A stretch of DNA of 64,000 nucleotides from Protopterus annectens (GCF_019279795.1 NC_056725.1:1069755568-1069819567), one strand, 5' to 3'. Positions 11,887-25,041 are shown, numbered from the stretch's first letter. The notes: generated by a model not told the origin, from the letters alone. Program-made: numbers and translations.

Positions 11887-12240
11887 TCAAATAATACTTA
11901 ATGCTGTCTCCACATAGAAAACTTTTCTTAATTTTCTCTGAATTGTTACTTGTAGACCATTAAGATCTCCTTCATGAAATTTGTTAAAATGTTCAGCTAC
12001 TGGGCTTATAGAGTTATTATTTTTAACATCTCTCACATGTTCCTTAATCCTCTCTGCTAAACTTATTTTACCTTCACCAATATAATGTTTACCACAGGGG
12101 CACCTTAAACTGTAAATTATTCCTACATTCTTACATGGAAAAGACCCTTGTACTTGCAATTTCTTGCCATTTATATTTGAGAAAGTCCCTACCACATATT
12201 TGCAAATGGAGCAGCCCCCACAAGGCAAGGTGCCTCTCAC
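11887..12240 (-). pseudogene. GIY-YIG endonuclease of Penelope-like element
   Basis: The 117-residue frame shows the Cys-rich entry CGGCSICKYVVGTF, then YSLRCPCGKHYIGEGKISLAERIKEHVRDVKN, the GIY-YIG core (here reading IYSL...HYIGE). A SPVAEHFNKFHEGDLNGL block with the His-containing helix follows. In the family this domain nicks target DNA and helps prime reverse transcription. It follows the RT tail by about 70 bases in another frame, so the original single ORF is broken. The frame ends at 11887 after YVETALSII. Confidence 0.85.
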
Positions 12241-12307
12241 ACTGATCTCCTCTGTTCTTTGTTCAAGTGGCCTTCTGTAGACTCCATGTACTAGGAAGTC
12301 TCAGACT

Positions 12308-12709
12308 TCATCCCCTCTGGTAAGAAAAACTTAATTTAATATCTCCTAAAGATGTAATCTCTCTTTTCACTACATTGCAGTAGTCTTTCATTATTTTTTC
12401 CAATTTAGCAGAGAACAAAGAATACTTAGAAACAAAAACAAAAACAATTTTGTCTGAATTCAACTTGCAAGATCCTTGACTATTTTTCCTACAGCACCTT
12501 TCAAAATTACCCTTTCTATTCATAACCTTCTCATAGCTTTCTCTTATTAAATACTGATCATAACCCCTGTCCAAAAACATGGTAACTGTCTTCTGTACCT
12601 GCACTTCACATTCCTGTCTGTCACTACACAGTCTTCTGATCCTTAATATCTCCCCATAGGGGATAGACACTAAAGTGTGCTCAGGGTGACAACTGGAGGC
12701 ATGTAACAT
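12308..12709 (-). pseudogene. Penelope-like RT, C-terminal (thumb/connector) region
   Basis: The frame begins near SSCHPEHTLVSIPYGEILRI and continues RRLCSDRQECEVQVQKTVTM and FLDRGYDQYLIRESYEKV. This corresponds to the post-catalytic region of Penelope RTs, where S-HP--T--SIPYGQ-LR-RR-CS is conserved. Palm motifs with the aspartates are missing upstream, so this is a 5'-truncated copy. The GIY-YIG domain lies immediately downstream. Confidence 0.8.
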
Positions 12710-12715
12710 TTGATT

Positions 12716-13390
12716 CTGATGACCAAACTTCTAAATATTTTGTTTTTTATCTTCCCATCACTCATGCCATGTTTTTTGGTTGTAGATTCCAATGTCTTAG
12801 TAATAGTTTTAGTAAAGAATTTGTAAGACATTCAAGAGACATTCCGTATTTCAAATCAGAACTGTTTCTATTCTAACTTCTGTCCAGCTGCAGCTGTGCA
12901 TCTGCACTGTATTGCACTACAGACCTTTAAAAGTAAAGAAATCCAATGTGTACATTTTGGATGGTTTGAACAACTGATGCTAAAAACAATAAAATAAAAA
13001 ATAAACAATAGACAAAATGCAGGTTACACCTATTTTCAAGTCTGGGCTTTACTGTAATCTACAATGTTACTGAGTCATCATTACCACAGTACTCCTTCCT
13101 TTTACATTGGTACACCAGTAGAATTACTGGTATGAAGTGACCTTTTTCAGAGATCACCTTGATATTAAATATGGTATGCATACAGAATACATATGATTTC
13201 AGTGTACCTGTAGGGGAAACACACCCAGATGTTTATGAGCTTATATGTAATCATACTCATTTTGACATGTGTTTTAGAAACAGATAGCAAGAAATTTCTA
13301 TTGATTTTACTGTGTTAATTCATTAACATTCCTTCCATGAATATAATGCATTTCAGAAAATAATGACATTTATTTCGATATCTAAACATG
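12716..13390. other. AT-rich sequence without recognisable feature
   Basis: No coding or RNA gene signal recognised. Confidence 0.5.
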
Positions 13391-13399
13391 GTTCCGGGG

Positions 13400-13492
13400 C
13401 GGTTTTTAAGTGAGTTAGGTAGGGGTAGCGGGTCAGGTGAGTGTGCGATGATGATGGACCTTAAAGGTTAGGGGTTAGGTCAGTTGGTAGAT
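13400..13492 (-). repeat. Relic of the telomere-like minisatellite, opposite orientation
   Basis: AAGTGAGTTAGGTAGGGGTA, then CAGGTGAGTGTGCGATGATG and ATGGACCTTAAAGGTTAGGG, is the complement, with changes, of the 6160-6230 interior of the TIR element, where GGTCCATCATTATTGCATAC and CACCTCACCCTTGCCCTAAC occur in the same relative order. The TIRs were not recognised here, so this is a fragment of a second copy or of the same satellite. Confidence 0.6.
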
Positions 13493-16089
13493 ATTAGTGT
13501 CTTTATAGTGATGGTTATTAGCATTATTGTTTCTCTTTTTTTGTGATTTTGTTTTGATTTGGGTTTTAATTCCTTCTTGAATCAGGCTTTTTTTTTCAGG
13601 ATTTTTGATTTTGATTTTTCAGGGTTTATAGTGTTTCAGGCCTAAACATACATTTTTTAACATCTTTTTCAAGAACAAATAAGTAGCCATAAGTGAACTA
13701 ATAAGTATAATTTTCTGAAATACTGTGAGTCTCAGTTGTATATATGTGACATTACTTGTTTAAAAACATTTACAAGTGTCATTTTCATCTTCATTTATAA
13801 CACCTGGGTTAAAAACCTTGCTATTACAAGCCTGTTGTAACTTTTATATATATAACGTAGCTAAGCCATACACAATAACATTATTTTAGTTTCATTTTGG
13901 GGCCATAATCAGATAGTTCCTTATGTTACATTGTGAAGTCAGAGCAGTTTAGTCTAAAAATCAAAGTCTTTATTTTGCAGAGAGTGTTGTAATTATAAAC
14001 AAATACTACAAAAGCAGGTATGCAATATTGATCAGAAATAGTGTACATGTATTTGCAGATAATGTTATAATAACTTGGGTCTTAATCTGGACAAATTGTG
14101 TGATAGCGTTGCAGGCAATATTTGAACCACTTCTATCCACTCCTAACATTAAATGTCTTGTTACAAGACTCTTAGAAGAGGTCTTATGTATACATGAAAA
14201 TATATTTACTGTCATAGCTTTAGAAATGAAAGAGTGTTGTTTAACTTCTTCACTTTGGAGGCCCTGGACACCCTCAAATTAAATGACTTTGTTCACACAT
14301 CAGATAATGCTTAAAATTCTCCTTGTGTGCAACCCACATTTGCAATCATTGTATAAATTATTTTAGCTTTGCAAAGAAGGTTTTAGAACTTGACAGAGCC
14401 AAGAATATTCTGTTAAATGTTAATTTTCTGTGTGGCATGAGTTGTCATTGGATTAATACTTGCAGAACATAACTTCATTGCAATAGGTCTCATAGTCCTA
14501 CAGAGTAATTAACCCACATTTTAGAGCTATTGACCTTCCTATCCCCTGCACTGTTCCCTCACTTTTTATAGAGCAATTGCCTCTTTCTACTTCCTGTGAA
14601 GAATATTCACATAAAACTGCAGTACCAAATCTGAAAAAAATTGACAAACTCTGTAATCTGTATCCATGCATAACCACCTCCTTTATTCTGCATTGGCTTA
14701 TAGATAATAATGATTTACATCACTTTCCTTTAGTCAGTCTGTAAGGTATTTTTGCATAACTCATCAGCCTATGAAGGGTATTTCTGCAGAACCTTCATTC
14801 AGTTTCAGACATATTTCATTATTTTGCCTGATGTCTATTATATTGGAATGTTTTCATTACAATTTCAAAATAATCACAAATTTAAAGGAGTAAATAACAT
14901 CAGATATTATGCATAAATACTGCTTTAGACATGGGAAATGCACAGCTCCAGCCTGATCTATAAGTTACTTTCCTAAAGCTAGTGATGCACATTAACTATT
15001 TTGAAATGTTTAATTGAGTCAGACATTTCCCTCTTCTGTTTAGCTTCACCTCACCAAACCTGCATTCATACTTTTTCGTCTTAATACACCTTATTAGTAT
15101 CACAATTTCAAATGTACAATCATGCAGCAAAAAGAAAAAATGAAAATTGATATATAAATAATAACCAGAAAACAAACATATAAAGCATGTATAAAGTAAT
15201 GTAACAACACATTCTAGTGCTTTGGCATTTAAATAAAATAGAAACAAGAGTGCTTTGACCCATACAGGTGCAAGCTGTGCCTTGATATTATATGCAGAAA
15301 GGGGTGTGACCAAGCAGCAACAGAGTAATATAAACAAGGGACGTAAACAGGAGCTACACAGAAATTTCACTACACCGACTTCTATCCAAATTGAATCAGC
15401 ACCAGCCAACCAGCAGAAGAAAAAAGCAGAACAATATTTATAAACAGAACAATGAAAGACACATAAAATGTGTTGCTGACATCTCTTCATGCTCATTTTA
15501 AAATATCATTATACAATGACCACCCCATTAATATTGCAAAATGTGCATGCTGATTGGGCAGCGTGCCCGTTGTAAATCCCACAATATACCAACGGAAAAA
15601 AGTCAGGTCACCCAAACTTTTTTTCTGTTGGTATAAGGTGTCCAAAACTTTTTTTTTAATTAAAAAAAAAAACAAAAAAAAACGGAGCAACAGAGACTTT
15701 CTTTTCTCTGTTGCTTCCATTTCAAAGCATTAATGTACTGGGTATGCATGGGAACGCAAGTCCCTTATGCATGCACAGTACAGCAAGACAAGGAAGCAGT
15801 ATACCACCACTGGCAGAAGAACAGTATTGCGCTATTATACAAACACATTATTTAAGAAAAGTAATTTCATGCTCAACTCCTGAGAGACTTGCTTGGCTAC
15901 AAACATCTGCCTTACAAGCTGAAGCTAAGTGAAACATGCTGCAGTGAATTTTAGTCTTCTGTTAAGTACAAACTTGCAGTTTTAAAAGTACTGTATTTTC
16001 ATTTTTTCTGCTTCCTAATTGTGTGTTTCTGAACAGTGTGGTATGTGTCTCTCTGCAGTTATTTTGCTATAAGAGCAGATAAAGCCCCC

Positions 16090-16614
16090 GGGCCTGTGGA
16101 AAATACAGCCCAGACCGCAGAATCCTTTATAAACACATTCTATGAACACCTTCAGGAATGCATGGATCATGCCATCCCAAATAAAACCACAACCCGATCC
16201 TCCAAAGGCAGACGTCCTGTCTGGTGGACCCCAGCCATAAACAAACTATACAATAGAAGGTGGAAGCTACTACATGATAGAGCAAAATCCCAAAAAGGGA
16301 AGGCATCTCTGATCAGTATTAGCAAAAATCTACGGGCACTCATAAAATCGTCTAAGGCCAGCTTTGAGAGTAAAATTGCACAGGACACTAAGGATAATCA
16401 CAAGGCTTTCTTTAGTTATGTTAGGAACCTGGGTGGCAATTCCCGGATATGCTCAGAATTAGTCCGAAATGACAATAAATACACCGAACCCACAGACATT
16501 GCCAACATCCTAGCTGACAGGTTCAGCGCAAACTTCTCCCCCCCTCCCCACCAAAAGGGCAAATATCTAACCCAGCAGAGTGCTGCCCCCCTGACATCTC
16601 AGATGCTCAGGTAA
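16090..16614 (+). pseudogene. LINE ORF2 linker region
   Basis: After about 20 non-LINE residues the frame reads AESFINTFYEHLQECMDHAI, WWTPAINKLYNRRWKLLHDR, SLISISKNLRALIKSSKASF, then FFSYVRNLGGNS and the TDIANILADRFSANFSP segment that leads into RT. These residues lie between endonuclease and RT in CR1 ORF2. The WW doublet marks where the copy at 54.42 kb has acquired a stop. The frame shifts before the RT start. Confidence 0.85.
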
Positions 16615-16649
16615 GAGCTGCTCTCTTCAAAGCAAAAAACACAGCATCA

Positions 16650-17948
16650 ATGGGACCAGACGGTGACCGGCTGCCCCTACATGAACTCCAAGAAGAGCTA
16701 AACCCAAACATAAAACTACTGTTCAATCTCAGCCTTACTACAGGATATGTACCCAAAGAGTGGCGTACAGCAACAGTGGTCCCTCTCCACAAAGGTGGTG
16801 CCTCAATGGCTCCTGGAAACTATCGCCCCATAAGCCTGACTAGCTTGGTCTGCAAAGCTATGGAAAGGATTATCATGGACCTCATAAATAAAGATATTGG
16901 GGACCTACAGACACTGGATACTACCCAGTTCGGCTTTGTTAAGGGCAGATCCTACCTCCTAAACCTGGTTGATTTCTTTGAAACAGTCACCAAGGCCATT
17001 GACGAGGGGAAGGTGGCTCACACAGCCTACCTGGACCTTGCAAAAGCCTTCGATACAATACCCCACTCTGGCATTATAGATAAGCTCACTAGCTTAAATA
17101 TAAACCCCTATGTCACTAGATGGGTTGCAAACTGGCTCAAGGACAGAACCCACATGGTTAGAATTGCTGGAGGCATATCAGACTCCAAACCAGTTACAAG
17201 TGGCATCCCACAAGGCTCAGTCCTAGGACCTCTCTTGTTTGGTATATATTTCTCGGAAGTACAGGCCAACACGGAAGGACTGTGGCTGACCAAGTTCGCA
17301 GATGACTGCAAACTGGGCACCATAATCGACTCTCCAGCCGACACAAGCATCCTCCAAAAGGGCCTCCTAGAAACAGACAACTGGTGCCAGAGCCATGGCC
17401 TCAAGCTAAACACCAAAAATTGTATAGTCATCCCCTTTGGCAAAAACAAAGTGCCCACAAATTACCACATAGGTGGTAATCCATTAAGTACAGAAGAAGT
17501 AATTAGGGACCTGGGGACCCAAGTTGATAGCAATCTCTCATTTGACAACCACGTGGCCAAAGTTGTTAGAAAAACATTTTATATAGCCCACCTAATCATG
17601 AAGGGATTCACATCTAGATCAGGGGAGGTCATTGTGCCTCTTTACTCATCCCTCATCAGGCTCATAATTGAGTACAATGCCACTTTTGGGATGTACCTTA
17701 CCAGACACCTGCAGCAACTGGAAAGACCCCAAAAGTACCTCACCAAGAGGATCAAAGGGCTTAAACAGATGCCATATGCTGCCCGGTTAAAGAAACTCCA
17801 GCTCTACTCAGTGGCATACCGCCTGCTCAGAGGCGATCTGTGCCTGACATATAAAGCCATGTCCAACCCGGAATTAATGGACATGCTGCACCTCAGAAAA
17901 TCCAAATCCCATCGAGCTACGACTGAGAGACTTGAACCTCAGCACTGA
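16650..17948 (+). pseudogene. CR1-like LINE reverse transcriptase, longest copy
   Basis: The 432-residue frame covers the whole RT: GNYRPISLTSLVCKAMERII (fingers), TQFGFVKGRSYLLNLVDF, AYLDLAKAFDTIPHSGII (motif A with catalytic Asp), VTSGIPQGSVLGPLLFGIYF (motif B), TKFADDCKLGTI (motif C, both Asp present) and GLKLNTKNCIVIPFGKNKVP (motif D/E region), then the thumb. All catalytic residues are seen. The enzyme would copy LINE RNA at a nicked target. The frame ends in a 2-base shift at about 17920, after which the ORF2 tail (THSRDLNL... in other copies) continues in another frame to 18140. Confidence 0.92.
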
Positions 17949-18144
17949 AATAAATAGGACATGCTGGAGGGACAGATTCATAACCCAGAGGTTCCCTTCA
18001 CTCTGGAATAAAATCCCAGTCCAGGTTAGGCAGAGTCCCTCATTGACTCTCTTCAAGAGGAATCTTGATGAGTGGATGGGAGATCATAGGTTTACCCTGG
18101 GTATCACTTCTGTGTCACTGTTAGACAGAGGCACAGTATACTAA
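17932..18144 (+). pseudogene. LINE ORF2 C-terminal tail, unit 1
   Basis: The frame reads NLSTEINRTCWRDRFITQRF, then PSLWNKIPVQVRQSPSLTLF and DEWMGDHRFTLGITSVSLLD, ending after RGTVY. This is the conserved carboxyl end of the RT-encoding ORF, displaced into a new frame by the upstream deletion. Confidence 0.8.
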
Positions 18145-18779
18145 CCTCGAAAAAGGGCATAACAAAATTAATTTAAAATGGGTGGTGAACGTCAAACGCA
18201 CTCTGGCTAGGCTTATAAATGCCCTAGGGCAGATAGCCTAGTATGAACCTATGAAGCTATGAACCTATGGTGTTATCATGTCTTTGTTATCTGATATTTA
18301 ATAGCCTAGAGGGATTCCTCTGTACTTTAAGTGCTAGCCACAAAGTTTGAAAAATCATTTTATTCTCAACTCCTGAGAGACTTGCTTGGCTTCAAACATC
18401 TGCATTAGAAGCTGAAGCTAAGTGAAACTTGCTGTAGTGAATTTTAGTCTTCTAAATACAAACTTGCAGTTTTAAAAGTACTGTATTTTCATTTTTTCTG
18501 TTTCCTAATTGTGTGTTTCTGAACAGTGTGCTGTGTGTCTCTCTTCAGTTAGTTCTCCACCCTCCCTTCCTGTTCCTGTGTTGGTATTAGTGTTGGTGGC
18601 TCTGGAATTGCCCGCCCTTCCTGTAAGTCTGCATTAGAACACTCCTCCTGGGTCCATCTCATTTGCTCACTTAACCAAGTACAATTAGATCATATTCTGA
18701 GTCTAGTGTTCACTCTACTTAATACAGAATGAAGATTTGAGAAGGCCAGCCCCCTTAGGTTCTTCCTTCCTCTCTTCTT

Positions 18780-18806
18780 GCACTTAAAAAAAAAAAAAAA
18801 AACAAT
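18780..18806. repeat. Poly-A tract
   Basis: A run of A at about 18786-18801 lies in the region matched by unit 2 at 24107-24120, where the surrounding sequence is otherwise the same. Confidence 0.8.
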
Positions 18807-19503
18807 TTTTGCACTTCATTCATTTGCTTTTACTCTGTTTTCCTCCTACTTTGTTTTGCTTTTCTTAAAAGTGCTCACTTTTATTTATTCTGCTGCATTT
18901 ATTACTGCTTGGTCATAGCCTGATTAAATTGTAACTGTAATTCTAAGTCTTTTGGTTTAAGCACTTGGGCTTCATACAGGCTGTTTTACATTAAGAGCGT
19001 TTGTGGTCTGCACTGTTGTTGCAGGACAGGTAGCTTACATCCTTCTAAGCTGGGAATTGCTGATTGAAGGCCCAGTGTCTGCTATTCTAAAAGTGTATCA
19101 GTTCTGGCTTAAGCACTTGGGCTTCAGGCCAGTTATTCTACATTAAGGTTTGTAGTCTGCTCTCTTGTGGGAGAAGAGGCTGGATTCTGCCCTTCTGAGC
19201 TGGGAATTTCTGGTCACAGGCTTATTGTGACTGCTTATTTGAACTGTTTCTTTCTGAAATTGGTGCGTCTTGTTGCTGTAGCATAGACCAGATTCAGGCC
19301 TGCTGAATCTAGCTTTGTTTGTATAACTTCAGCACTGCTCCAGGCCATCTTTTTTTGGAGAAGGTTCCCCTGCACCCTAATAAGCAGGGGTGTGCAGTTA
19401 GAACTTGTCTGATTGAAGACTGCTGGAACAGGGCTCAGTTTTGAGCTTTTTTCTAGTTAATTGGGTAACTTTTTAAGTCAGTTTGTTTGTTTTCTATTGT
19501 TTT

Positions 19504-19870
<367 letters not shown>

Positions 19871-21996
19871 TTTCATTTTTTCTTTTCTTTTTTAAATTTT
19901 TTATAACACCTGGGTTAAAAACCTTACTATTACAAGCCTGTTGTAACTTTTATATATATAATGTAGCTAAGCCATACACAATAACATTATTTTAGTTTCA
20001 TTTTGGGGCCATAATCAGATAGTTCCTTATGTTACATTGTGAAGTCAGAGCAGTTTAGTCTAAAAATCAAAGTCTTTATTTTGCAGAGAGTGTTGTAATT
20101 TTAAACAAATACTACAAAAGCAGGTATGCAATATTGATCAGAAATGGTGTACATGTTTTTGCAGATAATGTTATAATAACTTGGGTCTTAATCTGGACAA
20201 ATTGTGTGATAGCGTTGCAGGGAATATTTGAACCACTTCCATCCACTCCTAACATTAAATGTCTTGTTACAAGACTCTTAGAAGAGGTCTTACGCATACA
20301 TGAAAATATATTTACTGCCATAGCTTTAGAAATGAAAAAGTGTTGTTTAACTTTTTCACTTTGGAGGCCCTGGACACCCTCAAATTAAATGACTTTGTTC
20401 ACACATCAGGTAATGCTTAAAATTCTCCTTGTGTGCAACCCACATTTGCAATCATTGTATAAATTATTTTAGCTTTGCAAAGAAGGTTTTAGAACTTGAC
20501 AGAGCCAAGAATATTCTGTTAAATGTTAATTTTCTGTGTGGCATGAGTTGTCATTGGGTTAATACTTGCAGAACATAACTTCATTGCAACAGGTCTCATA
20601 GTCCTACAGAGTAATTAACCCACATTTTAAAGCTATTGACCTTCCTATCCCCTGTACTGTTCCCTCACTTTTTATAGAGCAATTGCCTCTTTCTACTTCA
20701 TGTGAAGAATATTCACATAAAACTGCAGTACCAAATCTGAAAAAAATTGACAAACTCTGTAATCTGTATCCATGCATAACCACCTCCTTTATTCTGCATT
20801 GGCTTATAGATAATAATGATTTACATCACTTTCCTTTAGTCAGTCTGTAAGGTATTTTTGCATAACTCATCAGCCTATGAAGGGTATTTCTGCAGAACCT
20901 TCATTCAGTTTCAGACATATTTCATTATTTTGACTGATGTCCATTATATTGGAATGTTTTCATTACAATTTCAAAATAATCACAAATTTAAAGGAGAAAA
21001 TAACATCAGATATTATGCATAAATACTGCTTTAGACATGGGAAATGCACAGCTCCAGCCTGATCTATAAGCAACTTTCCTAAAGCTAGTGATGCACATTA
21101 ACTATTTTGAAATGTTTAATTGAGTCAGACATTTCCCTCTTCTGTTTAGCTTCACCTCACCTAGCCTGCATTCATACTTTTTCACCTTAATACACCTTAT
21201 TAGCATCGCAATTTCAAATGTACAATCATACAGCAAAAAGAAAAATGGAAATTGATATATAAATAATAACCAGAAAACAAACAGATAAAGCATGTATAAA
21301 GTAATGTAGCAACACATTCTAGTGCTTTGGCATTTAAAGAAAATAGAAACAAGAGTGCTTTGGCCCATACAGGCGCAAGCTGTGCCTTGATATTATATGC
21401 AGAAAGGGGTGTGACCAAGCAGCAACAGAGTAATATAAACAAGGGATGTAAACAGGAGCTACACAGAAATTTCACTACACCGACTTCTATCCAAACTGAA
21501 TCAGCACCAGCCAACCAGCAGAAGAAAAAAGCAGAACAATATTTATAAACAGAACAATGAAAGACACGTAAAATGTGTTGCTGACATCTCTTCATGCTCA
21601 TTTTAAAATATCATTATACAATGACCACCCCATTAATATTGCAAAATGTGCATGCTGATTGGGCAGCGTGCCTGTTGTAAATCCCACAATATACCAATGG
21701 AAAAAAGTCAGGTCACCCAAACTTTTTTTCTGTTGGTATAAGGTGTCCAAAACTTTTTTTTTAAATAAAAAAAAAAAAAAAAAAAAAAAAAAACGGAGCA
21801 ACAGAGACTTTCTGTTGCTTCCATTTCAAAGCATTAATGTACTGGGTGTGCATGGGAATGCAAGTCCCTTATGCATGCACAGTACAGCAAGACAAGGAAG
21901 CAGTATACCACCACCAGCAGAAGAACAGTAATGCACTATTATACAAACACATTATTTAAGAAAAGTAATTTTATGCTCAACTCCTGAGAGACTTGC

Positions 21997-22644
21997 TTGG
22001 CTACAAACATTTGCATCCTGCATGAACTCCAAGAAGAGCTAAACCCAAACATAAAACTACTGTTCAACCTCAGCCTTACTACAGGATATGTACCCAAAGA
22101 GTGGTATACAGCAACAGTGGTCCCTCTCCACGAAGGTGGTGCCTCAACGGATCCTGGAAACTATCGCTCCATAAGCCTGACTAGCTTGGTCTGCAAAGCT
22201 ATGGAAAGGATCATCATGGACCTCATAAATAAAGATATTGGGGACCTACAGACACTGGATCCTATCCAGTTCGGCTTTGTTAAGGGCAGATCCTGCCTCT
22301 TAAACCTGGTTGATTTCTTTGAAACAGTCACCAAGGCCATTGACGAGGGGAAGGTGGTCCACACAGCCTACCTGGACCTCGCAAAAGCCTTCGATACAAT
22401 ACCCCACTCGGGCATTATAGATAAGCTCACCAGCTTAAATATAAACCCCTATGTCACTAGATGGGTTGCAAACTGGCTCAAGGACAGAACCCACAGGGTT
22501 AGAATTTCTGGAGCCATGTCAGACTCCAAACCAGTTACAAGTGGCGTCCCACAACACTCAGTCCTGGGACCTCTCGTTCGGTATATATTTCTCGGAGGTA
22601 CAGGCCAACACGGAAGGACTGTGGTTGACCAAGTTCGCAGATGA
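21997..22644 (+). pseudogene. LINE RT N-terminal half, unit 2
   Basis: The frame holds motif A (AYLDLAKAFDTIPHSG) and a damaged motif B reading SGVPQHSVLGP, where Gly of PQGS is His. After LGP the frame is lost: the next residues are not LFGIYF because two bases are missing. The first few residues are flank, since the LINE junction lies at about 22016. Confidence 0.85.
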
Positions 22645-23467
22645 CTGCAAACTGGGCACCATAATCGGCTATCCAGCCGACACAAGCATCCTCCAAAAGG
22701 GCCTCATAGAAACAGCCAACTGGTGCCAGAGCCATGGCCTCAAGCTAAACGCCAAAAAGTGTATAGTCATCCCCTTTGGCAAAAACAAAGTGCCCACAGA
22801 TTACCACATAGGTGGTAATCCATTATATACAGAAGAAGTAGTTAGGGACCTGGGGACCCAAGTTGATAGCAATCTCTCATTTGACAACCACGTGGCCAAA
22901 GTGGTTAGAAAAACATTTTATATAGCCCACCTAATCATGAAGGGATTCACATCTAGATCAGGGGAGGTCATCGTGCCTCTTTACTCATCCCTCATCAGGC
23001 CCATAATTGAGTACAATGCCCCTTTTGGGATGTACCTTACCAGACACCTGCAACAACTGGAAAGACCCCAGAAGTACCTCACCAGGAGGATCAAAGGGCT
23101 CAAACAGGTGCCATATGCTGCCCGGTTAAAGAAACTCCAGCTCTACTCAGTGGCATACCGCCTGCTCAGAGGCGATCTGTGCCTGAACCCGGAATTAATG
23201 GACATGCTGCACCTCAGAAAATCCAAATCCCATCGAGCTACCCACTCGAGAGACTTGAACCTCAGCACTGAAATAAATAGGACATGCTGGAACGACAGAT
23301 TCATACCCCAGAGGCTCCCTTCACTCTGGAATAAAATCCCAGTCCAGGTTAAGCAGAGTTCCTCATTGACTCTCTTCAAGAGGAATCTTGATGAGTGGAT
23401 GGGAGATCGTAGGTTTACCCCGGGTATCACTTCTGTGTCAATGTTAGACAGAGGCACAGTATACTAA
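22575..23467 (+). pseudogene. LINE RT C-terminal half and ORF2 tail, unit 2
   Basis: In this frame the LINE resumes at FGIYFSEVQANTEGLWLTKF, then FADDCKLGTIIGYPADTS (motif C intact), KLNAKKCIVIPFGKNKVP, DLGTQVDSNLSFDNHVAKVV, and the full tail THSRDLNLSTEINRTCWNDR to RGTVY. A short in-frame deletion removes about seven residues before NPELMDMLHL. The two RT halves are in different frames, so no intact enzyme is made. Confidence 0.85.
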
Positions 23468-24823
23468 CCTCGAAAAAGGGCATAGCAAAATTAATTTAAA
23501 ATGGGTGGCGAAAGCCAAACACACCCTGGCTGGGCTTATAAATGCCCTAGGGCAGATAGCCTAGTATGCACCTATGAACCTATGAACCTATGGTGTTATC
23601 ACTTCTTTGTTATCTGATATTTAATAGCCTAGAGGGATTCCTCTGTACTTTAAGTGCTAGCCACAAAGTTTGAAAAATCATTTTATGCTCAACTCCTGAG
23701 AGACTTGCTTGGCTACAAACATCTGCATTAGAAGCTGAAGCTAAGTGAAACTTGCTGTAGTGAATTTTAGTCTTCTGTTAAGTACAAACTTGCAGTTTTA
23801 AAAGTACTGTATTTTCATTTTTTCTGTTTCCTAATTGTGTGTTTCTGAACAGTGTGCTGTGTGTCTCTGCAGTTAGTTCCCCACCCTCCATTCCTGTTCC
23901 TGTGTTGGTATTAGTGTTGGTGGCTCTGGAATTGCCCGCCCTTCCTGTAAGTCTGCATTAGAACACTCCTCCTGGGTCCATCTCATTTGTTCACTTAACC
24001 GAGTACAGTTAGATCATATTCTGAGTCTAGTGTTCACTCTACTTAATACAGAGAGAAGATTTGAGAAGGCCAGCCCACTTAGGTTCTTCCTTCCTCTCTT
24101 CTTGCAAAAAAAAAAAAAAAACAATTTTTGCACTTCATTCATTTGTTTTTACTCTATTTGTGTTCCTCCTACTTTGTTTTGCTTTTCTTAAAAGTACTCA
24201 CTTTTATTTATTCTGCTGCATTTATTACTGCTTGGTCATAGCCTGATTAAATTGTAACTGTTATTCTAAGTCTTTTGGTTTAAGCACTTGGGCTTCATAC
24301 AGGCTGTTTTGCATTAAGAGGGTTTGTGGTCTGCACTGTTGTGGCAGGACAGGTAGCTTACATCTTTCTAAGCTGGGAATTGCTGATTGAAGGCCCAGTG
24401 TCTGCTATTCTAAAAGTGTATCAGTTCTGGCTTAAGCACTTGGGCTTCAGGCCAGTTATTCTACATTAAGAAGGTTTATGGTCTGCACTCTTGTGGGAGA
24501 AGAGGCTGGATTCTGCCCTTCTGAGCTGGGAATTTCTGATCACAGGCTTATTGTGACTGCTTATTTGAACTGTTTCTTTCTGAAATTGGTGTGCCTTGTT
24601 GCTGTAGCATAGACCAGATTCAGGCCTACTGAATCTAGCTTTGTTTTTATAACTTGAGCACTGATCCAGGCCATCTTTTTTTAGAGAAGGTTCCTCTGCA
24701 CCCTAGTAAGCAGGGGTGTGCAGTTAGAACTTGTCTGATTGAAGACTGCTGGAACAGGGCTCAGTTTTGAGCTTTTTTCTGGTTAATTGGGTAACTTTTT
24801 AAGTCAGTTTGTACGTTTTCTAT

Positions 24824-24827
<4 letters not shown>

Positions 24828-24884
<57 letters not shown>

Positions 24885-25041
24885 AATTGCACTTTATTCA
24901 TCTGCTTTTACTGTATTTGTGTTTCTTCCTACTTTATTACTGTGGGCATTGACTACAACTCTGATATTCGATATATAACAATAAGTATCCTTTTCTGTGC
25001 TTTTAAACTGTTTTTTTGAGTGTATCTGCTTTATTTTCTGG

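Larger units (their letters stand above)
9950..12715 (-). mobile_element. Penelope-like element, 5'-truncated and decayed
   Basis: Minus-strand order is the RT C-terminal region (12709-12308), the GIY-YIG endonuclease (12240-11887), and about 1.9 kb of 3' sequence with a hammerhead-like motif at 9974-10007. The order RT then GIY-YIG defines Penelope-like elements. The 3' part contains other material: a poly-T/(TAAA)n tract near 10801-10888 and a dispersed repeat at 11400-11640. Its outer limits are therefore uncertain. The upstream RT motifs, including the catalytic aspartates, are absent. Confidence 0.75.
16075..18275 (+). mobile_element. CR1-like LINE copy in unit 1, 5'-truncated
   Basis: It begins in the linker after the endonuclease (around GAAAATACAGCCCAGACCGC) and ends at the 3' terminus near AGCCTAGTATGAACCTATGA with short CCTATGAA-type repeats. 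It holds the linker ORF, the longest RT frame in the window and the ORF2 tail. Frameshifts near 16540-16600 and 17920 break the reading frame, so it is inactive as it stands. Confidence 0.92.
15871..18545 (+). repeat. Direct repeats of about 180 bp flanking a LINE
   Basis: The segment beginning CTCAACTCCTGAGAGACTTG at 15872 and running to the CTCTGCAGTTA region at about 16065 recurs at 18365-18550 on the other side of the LINE, with few differences. It is far longer than a normal LINE target duplication, so it probably reflects a local duplication or an insertion into pre-existing repeated DNA. Confidence 0.8.
21997..23600 (+). mobile_element. CR1-like LINE copy in unit 2
   Basis: LINE sequence begins with CTGCATGAACTCCAAGAAGA at about 22017 and runs to the AGCCTAGTATGCACCTATGA 3' end at about 23580, where CCTATGAA repeats follow. 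It is the duplicate of the unit 1 LINE, not an independent insertion. A 2-base deletion near 22575 splits the RT between motif B and motif C. Confidence 0.9.

Noticed and set aside
14996..15496. Membrane protein gene on the minus strand (also 21200-21601)
   Set aside because: The frames are duplicated only because the locus is duplicated, have no domain, and are hydrophobic because the strand is T-rich.
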